Below, piece by piece: positions 34,140 to 42,050 of a DNA stretch of 62,077 nucleotides (the stretch's first letter is position 1; the number at the start of each line of letters is the position of its first letter). A model generated the notes under the pieces. It searched no databases. It was not told where the DNA came from and saw only the letters and a list, made by a program, of their open reading frames with translations. The position numbers and the translations under genes are program-made. Source of the stretch: Nocardia sienata NBRC 100364 (lineage in GTDB: Bacteria; Actinomycetota; Actinomycetes; Mycobacteriales; Mycobacteriaceae); the NCBI RefSeq assembly GCF_001613205.1, contig NZ_BDBX01000007.1:1-62077 (forward strand). Direction: 5' to 3'.

Positions 34140-35666
34140 TCACCGATTGCGCTCGAGCTGATGTTGGGAGGCACGACGTCCGGAATCGATATCGTCGGCC
34201 CGCATCAGCCGGGACAGCATCTCCGTACGGGGGCCTGCGAACAGATCCGCAGGCGTGCCGAGTTCGGCGATCCGCGCGCGGTCCAGCACCGCGACGCGGT
34301 CGCAGCGAGCCAGCCTGCCGCGCAGATCGTGGCTGATCGACACCACTGTCGCGCCGCTGCGGGCGCGGTAGTCGTCCAGCCGGTCCAGGACGCGGCGGGC
34401 GGTGGGTTCGTCGAGCGCGGTGGTCACTTCGTCGCACAGCAGCAACCGCGGACCGGCCAGCAGCGCCCGTGCCAGTGCGGCACGCTGCAGTTGCCCCCCG
34501 GAGAGCCCGGCCGGCGGACGTCCGGCCTGTACCTCGTCGATGGCGAACTCCGCCAGCAGATCCAGTGCGGCGGACCGGGCGGCGGTACGGGTCATCCCGC
34601 ACAGTCCGGTTCCCGTGGCGGCGACCTGATCGAGGACGCTGCGGCGGGTATCGAAGGAGGCCGCCGCCTCCTGCCACACATACTGGATACGGGCAAGCTG
34701 CCGGCGCGACCTGCGCCGCAACACCGGCAGCCGTTCTCCCCACGCCGCGATCACCCCGGTGTCCGGGCGGGTGAGCCCGGCGATACAGCGGGCCAGCGTC
34801 GTCTTACCCGCACCCGAGAGCCCGACGAGCCCGATATGTTCGCCGGGGTGCAGGTCCAGGTCCACGCGGTCGAGCACCGGACGGCCGCGGCGGATCACGG
34901 TCAGTCCTCGGACCCGCACAGCGGGTTCGGCGGGCGCGCGCGGTGCCGCCGGTGGCGGGGAAACCGGGTCCGGTTCGATCGAACCGTCCGCGGTGAGCCG
35001 CCCGTCGCGTACGAACAGGACACGGTCGCCGAGGCGTTCGACGGCGAACGAATCGTGGGTGATCAGCACCACCGCGGTGCCGGTCGCCCGCGCAGCGCTC
35101 AATCCGGTGAGCAGGGCGGCCCGCGCGAGCGGATCCAGTCCGGCCGTCGGTTCGTCGACCACCAGCACATCGGGCCGGCCGGCCAGCGCCTGTGCCAGCG
35201 CCAGTCGCACCCGCTCGCCGCCGGAGAACTCGAACGGGTACTTCCGTAACGCCCGGTCCAGTTCACGGTCGTCGAGGTCGAAGGCCGCGGTGGCCAGCAG
35301 CCGGGCGATGCGCGCCCGCCGCTGCGGCCCGCGCAACCGGCCGCCGCCCACGCGCCGGTGCTGCAGCCCGACCAGTTCGCCCAGGGCCGCGCCGATCCGG
35401 CGCGCCGGGTTCAGCGTGGACGCCGCGTGCTGTGGCAGGTACCCGACCCGGACTCCCGGGGCGCGGCGGATCGCACCGGACAGTTCGATCCCTGGTCCCA
35501 CTGCATCGACCAGGGCGGTCGCGATGGTCGTCTTACCCGCGCCCGAGGGGCCGAACAGTGCCACGATCTGCCCGGCCGCGATATCGAACGCGATATCGCG
35601 CAGGATCGCCGCTCCGCCGGTGCGGGCACTCAGCGCGCGTACCGAGATCAGTGGCAGGTCAGCCAT
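34140..35666 (-). CDS. ABC transporter ATPase, two fused domains (peptide/nickel type)
   Basis: A 508-residue protein with two ATP-binding cassettes. Cassette 1: Walker A GPSGAGKTT near residue 40, signature FSGGERVRLALAQAL near 160, Walker B VLVVDEPTAGLD near 182. Cassette 2: Walker A GLSGAGKTT near 310, LSGGQLQRAALARALL near 415, LLCDEVTTALDEP near 440. This DppD-DppF/NikD-NikE fusion is common in actinobacteria. Its ATG at 35666 overlaps the upstream permease gene by eight bases. It is the last gene of the five-gene importer operon, which starts downstream of a cobalamin riboswitch, so it powers uptake of the same ligand. Confidence 0.92.
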   Translation of the reverse strand: MADLPLISVRALSARTGGAAILRDIAFDIAAGQIVALFGPSGAGKTTIATALVDAVGPGIELSGAIRRAPGVRVGYLPQHAASTLNPARRIGAALGELVGLQHRRVGGGRLRGPQRRARIARLLATAAFDLDDRELDRALRKYPFEFSGGERVRLALAQALAGRPDVLVVDEPTAGLDPLARAALLTGLSAARATGTAVVLITHDSFAVERLGDRVLFVRDGRLTADGSIEPDPVSPPPAAPRAPAEPAVRVRGLTVIRRGRPVLDRVDLDLHPGEHIGLVGLSGAGKTTLARCIAGLTRPDTGVIAAWGERLPVLRRRSRRQLARIQYVWQEAAASFDTRRSVLDQVAATGTGLCGMTRTAARSAALDLLAEFAIDEVQAGRPPAGLSGGQLQRAALARALLAGPRLLLCDEVTTALDEPTARRVLDRLDDYRARSGATVVSISHDLRGRLARCDRVAVLDRARIAELGTPADLFAGPRTEMLSRLMRADDIDSGRRASQHQLERNR

Positions 35667-36483
35667 GAGCACCCGCCCGACGCGGATCTCCCGCCGCCAC
35701 GGCACGGCGATCACCGAGCAGATCGTCGGCCAGGAGATTCGTGCCCACCACCAGTAACACGATCAACGCCCCGGGTAGGACCACCGACCACGGCGCGATC
35801 AGCAGCGCGTCCTTGTTCGCCGCGACCGATACCGCCCAATCGGTGGAGGTGGTGTCGAATCCGAGTCCGAGGAAATTGGCGGAGGCGAGAAAATAGACCG
35901 CGGCGGTGAAGCGGACTCCGAAATCGGCCGCGAGCGGCCGCGCGATCTCCCGCGCCGCATAACTCCCGTACCGGAACGACCGGCTCTGCCCCTGCATCCG
36001 CAGCGCGTCCATCACCGGTCCGTGCACCACACCGGCCGCCGCCGCCCGGACGAACCGCGCGATCGGCGCCACCAGCGCCAGCCCGATCGCGCCGGCGATC
36101 ACCACCGCCGAACCGCGACCGCGCAGCGCCGCCACCATGATGATCAGCAGCGACGGAATACACAGCAGCACATCGATCGGCCGCATCAGCAGGTCGTCGA
36201 GCCAGACCCGCGGCGCGGCCGCCGCGGCCATTCCGATCAGGAACCCCACCAGGTATGCCCCGAGCACGGTCAGCAGTCCGGTCAGGAGAAAGGTCTGACC
36301 GCCGGTGAGCGCGGCCGCCAGGACATCGCGCCCGAGCCGGTCGGTCCCCAGCGGCGACCACTCGGACGGACCGAACGGCGTCGCGCGTTCGTCCGGCGCG
36401 GCCCGGGCGAGCAGAGGACCGGCGATCACGAATACCAGCGGTACCGCGATCAGCGCCGAGTACAACCATCGCCGCATACTCAT
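35659..36483 (-). CDS. ABC transporter permease, DppC/NikC type
   Basis: A 274-residue inner-membrane protein with about six helices (first at residues 7-27, VPLVFVIAGPLLA). FGPSEWSPLGTDRLGRDVLAAAL near residues 37-59 is the DppC signature segment HxLGTDxxGRDxxS. The EAA-like loop (ALRMQGQSRSFRYGSYAAREI near 161) couples to the ATPase. ATGA overlaps join it to the DppB-type permease upstream and to the ATPase downstream. Substrate specificity in these systems comes mainly from the binding protein. Confidence 0.9.
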   Translation of the reverse strand: MSMRRWLYSALIAVPLVFVIAGPLLARAAPDERATPFGPSEWSPLGTDRLGRDVLAAALTGGQTFLLTGLLTVLGAYLVGFLIGMAAAAAPRVWLDDLLMRPIDVLLCIPSLLIIMVAALRGRGSAVVIAGAIGLALVAPIARFVRAAAAGVVHGPVMDALRMQGQSRSFRYGSYAAREIARPLAADFGVRFTAAVYFLASANFLGLGFDTTSTDWAVSVAANKDALLIAPWSVVLPGALIVLLVVGTNLLADDLLGDRRAVAAGDPRRAGAHG

Positions 36484-37454
36484 CCGCGCTGCTCCGCCGC
36501 CATCTGCGGGTTCATCCGATACCCCGCCATATCGATCAGTGTGTTGACCACGACCGCGAGTGTGCCGGTGACCGCGACGATCGCCAGGATCACCGGATCG
36601 TCCCGGTTGCCGATGGCGCCGATGAGTTCGGACGCGATACCCGGCACCGCGAAAACCGCCTCGACGATCAGCACTCCCGACAGCAGTCCGTCGCCGGTGC
36701 GGCCGAGTTCCTGCATCGCCGGGGCGAGGGCGTTGGGTGCGATATGCCGGGCCACCAGCGATATCCGTCCCACACCCAGGCGGCGGGCCGCGGCGATATA
36801 CGGCCGGTCCAGTACATCGATGACGCCGGCCCGCACCAATCGCACCAGCGGGGCCGCCACCCGGGCCACGGTGACGACCAGCGGCAGCACCAGATATTCG
36901 GGCCGGGCCGGCAGCGCGGCCGGATCGACACCGAGGAAGGTCGCGGGCAGCAGATCGAGGCGAATCGACAGGAAGGTCACCAGCAGGACCGCCAGGACGA
37001 AATCGGGGATCGAATCGAATCCGATACTGACCGCGGTGATCACGCGGTCGCGCGCCGAACCGGGGCGCGTTCCCGCCGCGAACCCGGCGGTCACCGCGAG
37101 GGGAACCAGCAGAACCAACGCAGACCCGGCGAGCAAGGCGGTGACCAGGAACGGGCCTGCGATCATGGTGCCGACCGGCGCGCCACTGGCAAAGGAGGTG
37201 CCGAAATCCCCGCGCACCGCGGCGCCGAGCCAGTCGAGGAACCGGGTGACCGGTGCGACGTCGAGACCGAGCAGGTGCCGGGCGGTCCGCTGCTGCGCCT
37301 CACTCAGGATGGTGTTGTTCTGGATATCGGCGGCATCGCCCGGCAGCAACAGCGACAGTACGAAAACCAGGACCAGCAGGACCAGCAACTGCCCGGCGCC
37401 CAACCCGGCCCGGCGCAGCAGCAGGCGCGGCAACGGCCGTGAATTCCCGGCCAT
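36480..37454 (-). CDS. ABC transporter permease, DppB/NikB type
   Basis: A 324-residue permease with six predicted helices. The N-terminal helix (GAGQLLVLLVLVFVLSLLLPGD) and the following periplasmic loop are as in DppB. LARHIAPNALAPAMQELGRT near residues 210-229 is the cytoplasmic EAA-type coupling loop, where LxRHILPNAL is usual. It heads the membrane part of the importer, seven bases after the small unknown gene and overlapping the DppC-type gene by four bases. Confidence 0.9.
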   Translation of the reverse strand: MAGNSRPLPRLLLRRAGLGAGQLLVLLVLVFVLSLLLPGDAADIQNNTILSEAQQRTARHLLGLDVAPVTRFLDWLGAAVRGDFGTSFASGAPVGTMIAGPFLVTALLAGSALVLLVPLAVTAGFAAGTRPGSARDRVITAVSIGFDSIPDFVLAVLLVTFLSIRLDLLPATFLGVDPAALPARPEYLVLPLVVTVARVAAPLVRLVRAGVIDVLDRPYIAAARRLGVGRISLVARHIAPNALAPAMQELGRTGDGLLSGVLIVEAVFAVPGIASELIGAIGNRDDPVILAIVAVTGTLAVVVNTLIDMAGYRMNPQMAAEQRG

Positions 37455-37461
37455 CGGGCCG

Positions 37462-37752
37462 CTACCGGATCCCGACCAGGACGCGGTCGTCGCCGTACTG
37501 CCGGACCGTCCCGGCCTCGGCGGAACCGGCAGCGCACAGGAAGGTGGTGTAGTCGCCGGCGGTGGGCCGATCGGTGACCGTGTGCCCGAACCCGCCGTCG
37601 CGCGGGCGCACCAGGTCGGCGAGTTCGTCGGCCGCTTCCACGGCCGTCACCTCGAATCGGGCTTCCCGGTCGGGCATGTAGTGCTCCTGCCGACGATCCC
37701 GGCGTTCGACCCAGTACCGTGCCCGCCCCGGATCCGGCCGCGCGGCGGTCAT
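37462..37752 (-). CDS. Small unknown protein in the ABC importer operon
   Basis: A 96-residue soluble protein with no recognised family. Its ATG at 37752 overlaps the TGA of the binding-protein gene (ATGA), and it is followed seven bases later by the first permease gene, so it is firmly part of the operon. The first 25 residues are Arg-rich; an internal Met (MPDREARFEVTAVEAADELA) could be a second start. The core reads as an alpha/beta mini-domain: ADLVRPRDGGFGHTVTDRPT, GDYTTFLCAAGSAEAGTVRQ, DDRVLVGIR. The single Cys and His are not arranged as a clear metal site. It may be a regulator or assembly factor of the importer. Confidence 0.65.
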   Translation of the reverse strand: MTAARPDPGRARYWVERRDRRQEHYMPDREARFEVTAVEAADELADLVRPRDGGFGHTVTDRPTAGDYTTFLCAAGSAEAGTVRQYGDDRVLVGIR

Positions 37753-39275
37753 CGGGGCGACACCGCGTCGAAGCGCGCCCAGTCGTGCGAATTGGGTACC
37801 GCGGCCGGAAGCCGCTGGAACCGGTCACCGGCGGCACTGTTCCAGTGCGTGGTACCGAAGAACACGAAACCTCCTCGATCGTGCAGAATTTCGTGCATGT
37901 CGCGGTAGAGCGCGGCGCGGCGGTCGGGGTCGGGGGTGGCCTGCGCGGTCGTATAGATCGCGTCGAACTGCGGGTCGGACCATTTGGTGCGGTTCTGCGG
38001 CGATCCGGTGAGCAGCCGCGAGGCGAAATGGTTGGGGATCGGCAGCGGTCCCGACTGTCCCATCGTGAGATGTCCCGTCCGCAGCGCGTCGGTGTAGTAA
38101 CTGTCCTTGGAACCCAGCACCACGTTCACTCGGACTCCGCATTCGGCGGCCTGATCGGCGAACAGCCGGGCGGCCTCGACGAACCCGTAGGCGACCGGGG
38201 CGGTGAACAGATCGAAACTCAGCTCCCGCACTCCGGCCCGGCGCAGCAGCCGGCCGGCCTCGTCGGGGTCGTACTCGTGCTGCGGCAGATCGGCGTAGTA
38301 CTGATAGCCCTTACCGAAGACATCGTTGCCGATCTCACCCTGACCTTCGAACGCGACCTTCACCAGTTCCGGCCGGTCGACCATCCGCATGACAGCGCGC
38401 CGGACATCCGGGTTGTCGAAGGGTGGCCGATCGGTCTTCATGGCGAAGAAATGGATTCCGCTCCCGGGGGTCGAGACGAGTGTGACGCCGGGACGCCCCT
38501 GCAATGCCCGCGCGGCCGAGGGCGTCAGATTGTCGGCGTAGTCGATCTCCCCGCCGCGTAGCGCGTTCACCCGGGCGTCCGCCTCCGCGCTCACGATTCG
38601 CAACTGCCCGATGGCGGGCGCGCCGTCCCAGTAGCGCTCGTTACGGTGCGCGGTGAACTGCCGGCCGGCCTCGAAGGAGTCGAACACGAAAGGCCCGGTA
38701 CCCACCGGGCGGGTGAAATCGGCGGCGCCGTCCTGCACGATCTTCGTGCCGTACACCGACAGTGCGATGAGGAACTCGAACGAGGGCCGCTTCAGCACGA
38801 TTTCGACGGTACGGTCGTCGATCGCGCGACTACCGGCCAGGTCCACTCGGTCCAATGAGGACGCGGCGATGAACGGGCGCCGCGGCGCGGGACCGAGCAC
38901 CCGCGAGAAGGTGTACAGCACATCGCGCGCGGTGAACTTCTTCCCGTCGTGCCAGGTCGCGTCCCGCAGTGCGATCCGCCACCGGGTGCCGTCGGTATTC
39001 GGTTCGGCCGATTCCGCCAGCCGCGGGATCGGTGTCATGGAACCGTCCACTTCGAACAGGCCGTCGTAGACGGCCTTCATCCGGGCCTCGTCGATGAAGA
39101 GGGTGTTCACCCCGGGGTCGACCCCCTCCCCCGCGCCGGAACCCTGGAACGCGGCGGTGAATGTATCGGTACCGGATCGAAGGCCCCGGCCGCACCCGAG
39201 TGCCAGCGCCCCCGCGGCCAGCACACTGCCGGCCAGAAACGATCGCCGGCTCGACCCCGATGGTGCACAACGCAT
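37749..39275 (-). CDS. ABC transporter substrate-binding lipoprotein, peptide/nickel family
   Basis: A 508-residue family 5 extracellular solute-binding protein. The N-terminus has a twin-arginine SRRSFLAGSVLAAG and a lipobox LALGC, so the protein is probably exported by Tat and lipidated at Cys28. VYDGLFEVDGSMTPIPRLAE, WRIALRDATWHDGKKFTARD and YTFSRVLGP near residues 70-135 are the family blocks. The operon is downstream of a cobalamin riboswitch, which suggests the ligand is cobalt (free or chelated), a corrinoid or a related precursor rather than a generic peptide (inference). GGGAG sits just before the ATG, next to a hairpin that could block it. Confidence 0.9.
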   Translation of the reverse strand: MRCAPSGSSRRSFLAGSVLAAGALALGCGRGLRSGTDTFTAAFQGSGAGEGVDPGVNTLFIDEARMKAVYDGLFEVDGSMTPIPRLAESAEPNTDGTRWRIALRDATWHDGKKFTARDVLYTFSRVLGPAPRRPFIAASSLDRVDLAGSRAIDDRTVEIVLKRPSFEFLIALSVYGTKIVQDGAADFTRPVGTGPFVFDSFEAGRQFTAHRNERYWDGAPAIGQLRIVSAEADARVNALRGGEIDYADNLTPSAARALQGRPGVTLVSTPGSGIHFFAMKTDRPPFDNPDVRRAVMRMVDRPELVKVAFEGQGEIGNDVFGKGYQYYADLPQHEYDPDEAGRLLRRAGVRELSFDLFTAPVAYGFVEAARLFADQAAECGVRVNVVLGSKDSYYTDALRTGHLTMGQSGPLPIPNHFASRLLTGSPQNRTKWSDPQFDAIYTTAQATPDPDRRAALYRDMHEILHDRGGFVFFGTTHWNSAAGDRFQRLPAAVPNSHDWARFDAVSPR

Positions 39276-39286
39276 ATCCGACTCCC

Positions 39287-39311
39287 GTCGCGTCAGGCAG
39301 GGTCACGCGAC
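39287..39311 (-). promoter_or_regulatory. Hairpin adjoining the ribosome site, possible riboswitch expression platform
   Basis: On the minus strand GTCGCGT and ACGCGAC form a perfect seven-base stem with an 11-base loop. It ends directly against the GGGAG ribosome site (39286-39282) of the binding-protein gene, so switching this stem could expose or hide the site. Confidence 0.45.
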
Positions 39312-39384
39312 GAAGACATGCGAAACGGACCGCGATCGAGCGGCTCGTTCGGCGCATCGACCATACCCACGTGATCATGACCGT

Positions 39385-39520
39385 TTCTGGTTCATCCGCA
39401 GGTATCTGGCTGCGGCTCGCACCCGAGCCACACAGTTGCGGGACAGCGCCGGATTCGCACCGGACTTCCCTACGAACATCGGACACATTACCCAAGCGCC
39501 CCGCGAGTGACCATCGTCTC
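39385..39520 (-). ncRNA. Cobalamin riboswitch
   Basis: Read on the minus strand, the leader contains GGGAAGTCCGGTGCGAATCC then GGCGCTGTCCCGCAACTGTG and AGCCAGATACCTGC. These are the conserved core of the B12 element (GGGAA, GGTGNNAATCC, GCxGNCCCGCNACTGT and the B12 box AGYCAGNNACCTGC), in correct order and spacing. A TGGT/ACCA pair near 39512 and 39388 would close P1. The aptamer ends about 110 bases before the binding-protein start codon. Adenosylcobalamin binding normally turns such operons off. Confidence 0.9.
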
Positions 39521-39731
39521 GTCCGCGCGATACCCGTCCCGGCAGGTGACCGACGGTACCGCCGCGCCGGGCGAACGCACAGCGTGTGATCCAGGCCGCC
39601 ACCCGCGGACGTTTGCCACCGGGTACCAGGTGGTAGTCATCCAAGGAAATGCTCTCGTCGTGCTCCGTCCCTCGCCAGGACGGTTCGGGGAGGGGGCGGC
39701 GTAGCGGGCAACAGGTGGCTAGGAGAGTCGG
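39521..39731. other. Intergenic region between riboswitch and GT9 gene
   Basis: This region must hold the riboswitch promoter (minus) and the GT9 gene promoter (plus). A small hairpin CCGTCC/GGACGG lies at 39665-39683. No coding sequence is supported; apparent minus-strand frames here are riboswitch leader. Confidence 0.4.
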
Positions 39732-40712
39732 GTGTCGGTAGTTCTCGTGCTTCAGGCACGCGGTCTCGGTGATCTGCTCACCGCTGTTCCGGCATTACGT
39801 GCCCTGCGCCGGGCCCGCCGCACCGATCATCTGGTACTGGCCGCGCCGCATCGCCTGCGGCCCATCGTCGATGTGATCGCCTGTGTGGACGAGTTCGTGC
39901 CCGTCGCCGATCCACAGGGCCTGCGCTGGGACGGGCCGCCGCCGAAACTGGCGGTGAACCTGCACGGCGCCGGCACCGCCCCGATCGTGCAGCTCGGCAA
40001 GATCGGCGCCGAACGTATCCTCACCTACCGGGATCCGGCGTTCCCGGAGATCCCGGCACCCGATTGGCAGCCCGACCACCATCCGATCGACCGCTGGTGT
40101 CATCTGCTCGAATTCGACGGGATCGGCGCGGACCGGCGCAATCTCGGCCTGGTGCCGCCGGTGGCCACCACCAGCCATCGCGACAGCGTGGTGGTCCATA
40201 TCGGCGCGGGCGCGGCGGCCCGGCGCTGGCCCGCGGACCGGTTCGCGGCGGTGATCCGGCATTTGCTGGTGCTCGGCCACGAGGTGGTAGTGACCGGCGA
40301 CGAGGACGACCGGGAGAACGCGCTGGGGATCGCGGCGCGGGCCGGCCTGTCCGGACAGCGGGTGCTGGCCGGAAAACAGAACTTGATCGAGCTGTCGGCG
40401 ACGGTGGCCGAGGCCTCCGTGGTCCTGTGTGGTGACACCGGCGTCGCCCATCTCGCCACCGCCTTCGGCACCCGCACCGTGCAGCTGTTCGGGCCCACGG
40501 CCCCGGAGCAGGGCGGACCGCCCCGGCACCTGCTGACCCGGCACGAGGTGCTGTGGGCCGGGCGCATCGGCGACCGTTATGCCACCACCACCGATCCCGG
40601 CCTTCTGCAGATCGGCTCGGCCGAGGTGATCGCGGCCCTCGACCGGCAGCTGAGCAAACGTCGCGGCGAATCGAGTGTCGCCGGCACGGCGGCGTACCGC
40701 AGGGTCGGCTAG
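39732..40712 (+). CDS. GT9 family glycosyltransferase (heptosyltransferase-like), third copy
   Basis: A 326-residue GT9 enzyme. LVLQARGLGDLLTAVPALRALR at residues 4-25, LAVNLHGAGTAP near 77, VVHIGAGAAARRWPADRFAA near 155, and GDTGVAHLATAFGTRTVQLFGP near 236-257. It is a clear paralogue of the operon gene at 10408, not of the one at 6734. The GTG has AGGAG seven bases upstream. It stands alone, with the riboswitch-controlled importer upstream and a convergent ArsR gene downstream. It probably uses the same NDP-heptose pool as the distant glycan operon; acceptor unknown. Confidence 0.85.
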   Translation: MSVVLVLQARGLGDLLTAVPALRALRRARRTDHLVLAAPHRLRPIVDVIACVDEFVPVADPQGLRWDGPPPKLAVNLHGAGTAPIVQLGKIGAERILTYRDPAFPEIPAPDWQPDHHPIDRWCHLLEFDGIGADRRNLGLVPPVATTSHRDSVVVHIGAGAAARRWPADRFAAVIRHLLVLGHEVVVTGDEDDRENALGIAARAGLSGQRVLAGKQNLIELSATVAEASVVLCGDTGVAHLATAFGTRTVQLFGPTAPEQGGPPRHLLTRHEVLWAGRIGDRYATTTDPGLLQIGSAEVIAALDRQLSKRRGESSVAGTAAYRRVG

Positions 40713-40723
40713 CGGGCTCGACG

Positions 40724-41047
40724 CTACCGACCTTCCCGGTTCGCGGCCTCGCTGAGCGCGGCGGCGTAGGCGGCCAGGGCGCTCTGCCAGAACTGTTCGA
40801 GGTAGTCGCGGGCATCGCTGAGGCCGCGCGGGTCCAGTGAGTAGAGGTGGCGGTTGCCCACCGGCCGCATCATCACCAGCCGCGCGTCGCGCAGTACCCG
40901 CAGATGCTGCGATACCGCCGAGCTGGTGATCCCGAGCTGCGCGGCCAGCTCCCCCACCGAGCGCGGTCCGGCGGGCAGCGCTTCGAATATTGCGCGCCTG
41001 GTGGGGTCTGCCAGGGCGATCAGCGGCGCGGCTCTGTTAGCGACCAC
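40724..41047 (-). CDS. ArsR family transcriptional regulator
   Basis: A 107-residue winged-helix protein from GTG 41047; an upstream TTG (41083) would give 119 residues. PLIALADPTRRAIFEALPAG is the family N-terminus, VGELAAQLGITSSAVSQHLRVLRDARLVMMR the recognition helix and wing, and NRHLYSLDPRGLSDARDYLEQFW the end of the wing. The CxC metal motif of arsenic sensors is absent, so it belongs to the non-metal (SdpR-like/PF12840) type. It is divergent from the M23 peptidase gene. ATCTAGAT in the shared gap (41085-41092) is an eight-base palindrome that could be part of its operator. Confidence 0.87.
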   Translation of the reverse strand: MVANRAAPLIALADPTRRAIFEALPAGPRSVGELAAQLGITSSAVSQHLRVLRDARLVMMRPVGNRHLYSLDPRGLSDARDYLEQFWQSALAAYAAALSEAANREGR

Positions 41048-41230
41048 TGAAATAGTGTCGATCTTCTGGCACACTTCGGTCAATCTAGATCAATGTCTCA
41101 GTTGCGCAGCTCGGCGGGCTATATTTCCGGCTCCGTTATCGGACGGTAATAAACGACCTGGGCTTATATGATCTCGTGACAGTTGCCACACAATTGCTGA
41201 CTCGGCGTGTCGGCCCCCTAGCTTGTAACC

Positions 41231-41944
41231 ATGCCCGTGACACTTCCGTTACCTTTCCGTAAGCTCACGGTGTCGTCGATCGGACGTCGCCCCCTCACGA
41301 CGCAGGTCGTCGCCACCTCCACAGCCCTCTGCGCCGGTTTCGCCCTCTTCGCCGCGGGAGCCGACTCCGGTAACGAACAGATCACTCCGGTGGCCGCCAC
41401 CTCGGAGGCGCCGGCCGACCCCGCCGACCGCGCACCCGCCGAGCGGCCCGCGGTTTCACACGACCCCGCCGTGTGGGCCCCCCATCAGGCCGCCGCCGAC
41501 AATCAGCCCGCTCCGGTGTCCTTCCCGCGCTACGAGGCCCCGCGTCCCACCACGGTGCAACCGGCCGACGGCGTCGTGTCCTCGGGCTTCGGGGCACGCT
41601 GGGGCACCAACCACAACGGCATCGACTTCGCCGCGAACATGGGTTCACCGATCAGGTCGGTCACCGACGGCGTCGTGATCGAGGCCGGCCCGGCCACCGG
41701 CTTCGGCCTGTGGGTTCGCGTCCAGCAGGACGACGGCAGTGTCGGCGTCTACGGTCATATGCAGGACATTCTCGTATCGGTCGGCCAGCAGGTGCAGGCC
41801 GGTGACGTGATCGCCACCGTCGGCAGCCGCGGCCAGTCCACCGGACCGCACCTGCACTACGAGGTCCACCAGCCCGGTGTCGGCCCGGTCGATCCGCTAC
41901 CCTATCTCGCCGGTCGCGGGCTCGTCCTGAACAACCCCGGCTGA
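41231..41944 (+). CDS. M23 (LytM-type) peptidoglycan endopeptidase, exported
   Basis: A 237-residue protein with an N-terminal membrane anchor or signal at about 25-45 (VVATSTALCAGFALFAAGA), a Pro/Ala-rich linker and an M23 domain from about residue 110. The zinc site is complete: HNGIDF (His, Asp) near 128-132 and the HxH in GPHLHYEVH near 206-208. GGVVSSGFGARWG and YGHMQDILVSVGQQVQAGDV are typical blocks. It cleaves peptidoglycan cross-bridges or stem peptides, or activates amidases, outside the membrane. No ribosome site is visible; TTGCTG-N19-TAGCTT lies so close to the ATG that the message could be leaderless. Confidence 0.9.
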   Translation: MPVTLPLPFRKLTVSSIGRRPLTTQVVATSTALCAGFALFAAGADSGNEQITPVAATSEAPADPADRAPAERPAVSHDPAVWAPHQAAADNQPAPVSFPRYEAPRPTTVQPADGVVSSGFGARWGTNHNGIDFAANMGSPIRSVTDGVVIEAGPATGFGLWVRVQQDDGSVGVYGHMQDILVSVGQQVQAGDVIATVGSRGQSTGPHLHYEVHQPGVGPVDPLPYLAGRGLVLNNPG

Positions 41945-42050
41945 CCCTTACCCCCGGCCGATCCGACGGCCACCGGCATACCGGGGTACCGGCCGCACAC
42001 AGTCCCGTAGTGGGACGTGGCGGCCGGATCCCCGTTCCTACCGTCGGTTC

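Noticed and set aside
38830..39495. Open frame on the minus strand covering the leader of the ABC importer operon
   Set aside because: It runs through the cobalamin riboswitch core and the start of the binding-protein gene in another frame; the conserved B12 sequence explains the region better.
41084..41230. c-di-AMP (ydaO) riboswitch before the M23 peptidase gene
   Set aside because: Such elements precede many actinobacterial cell-wall hydrolase genes, but the conserved core could not be found and the gap is short.
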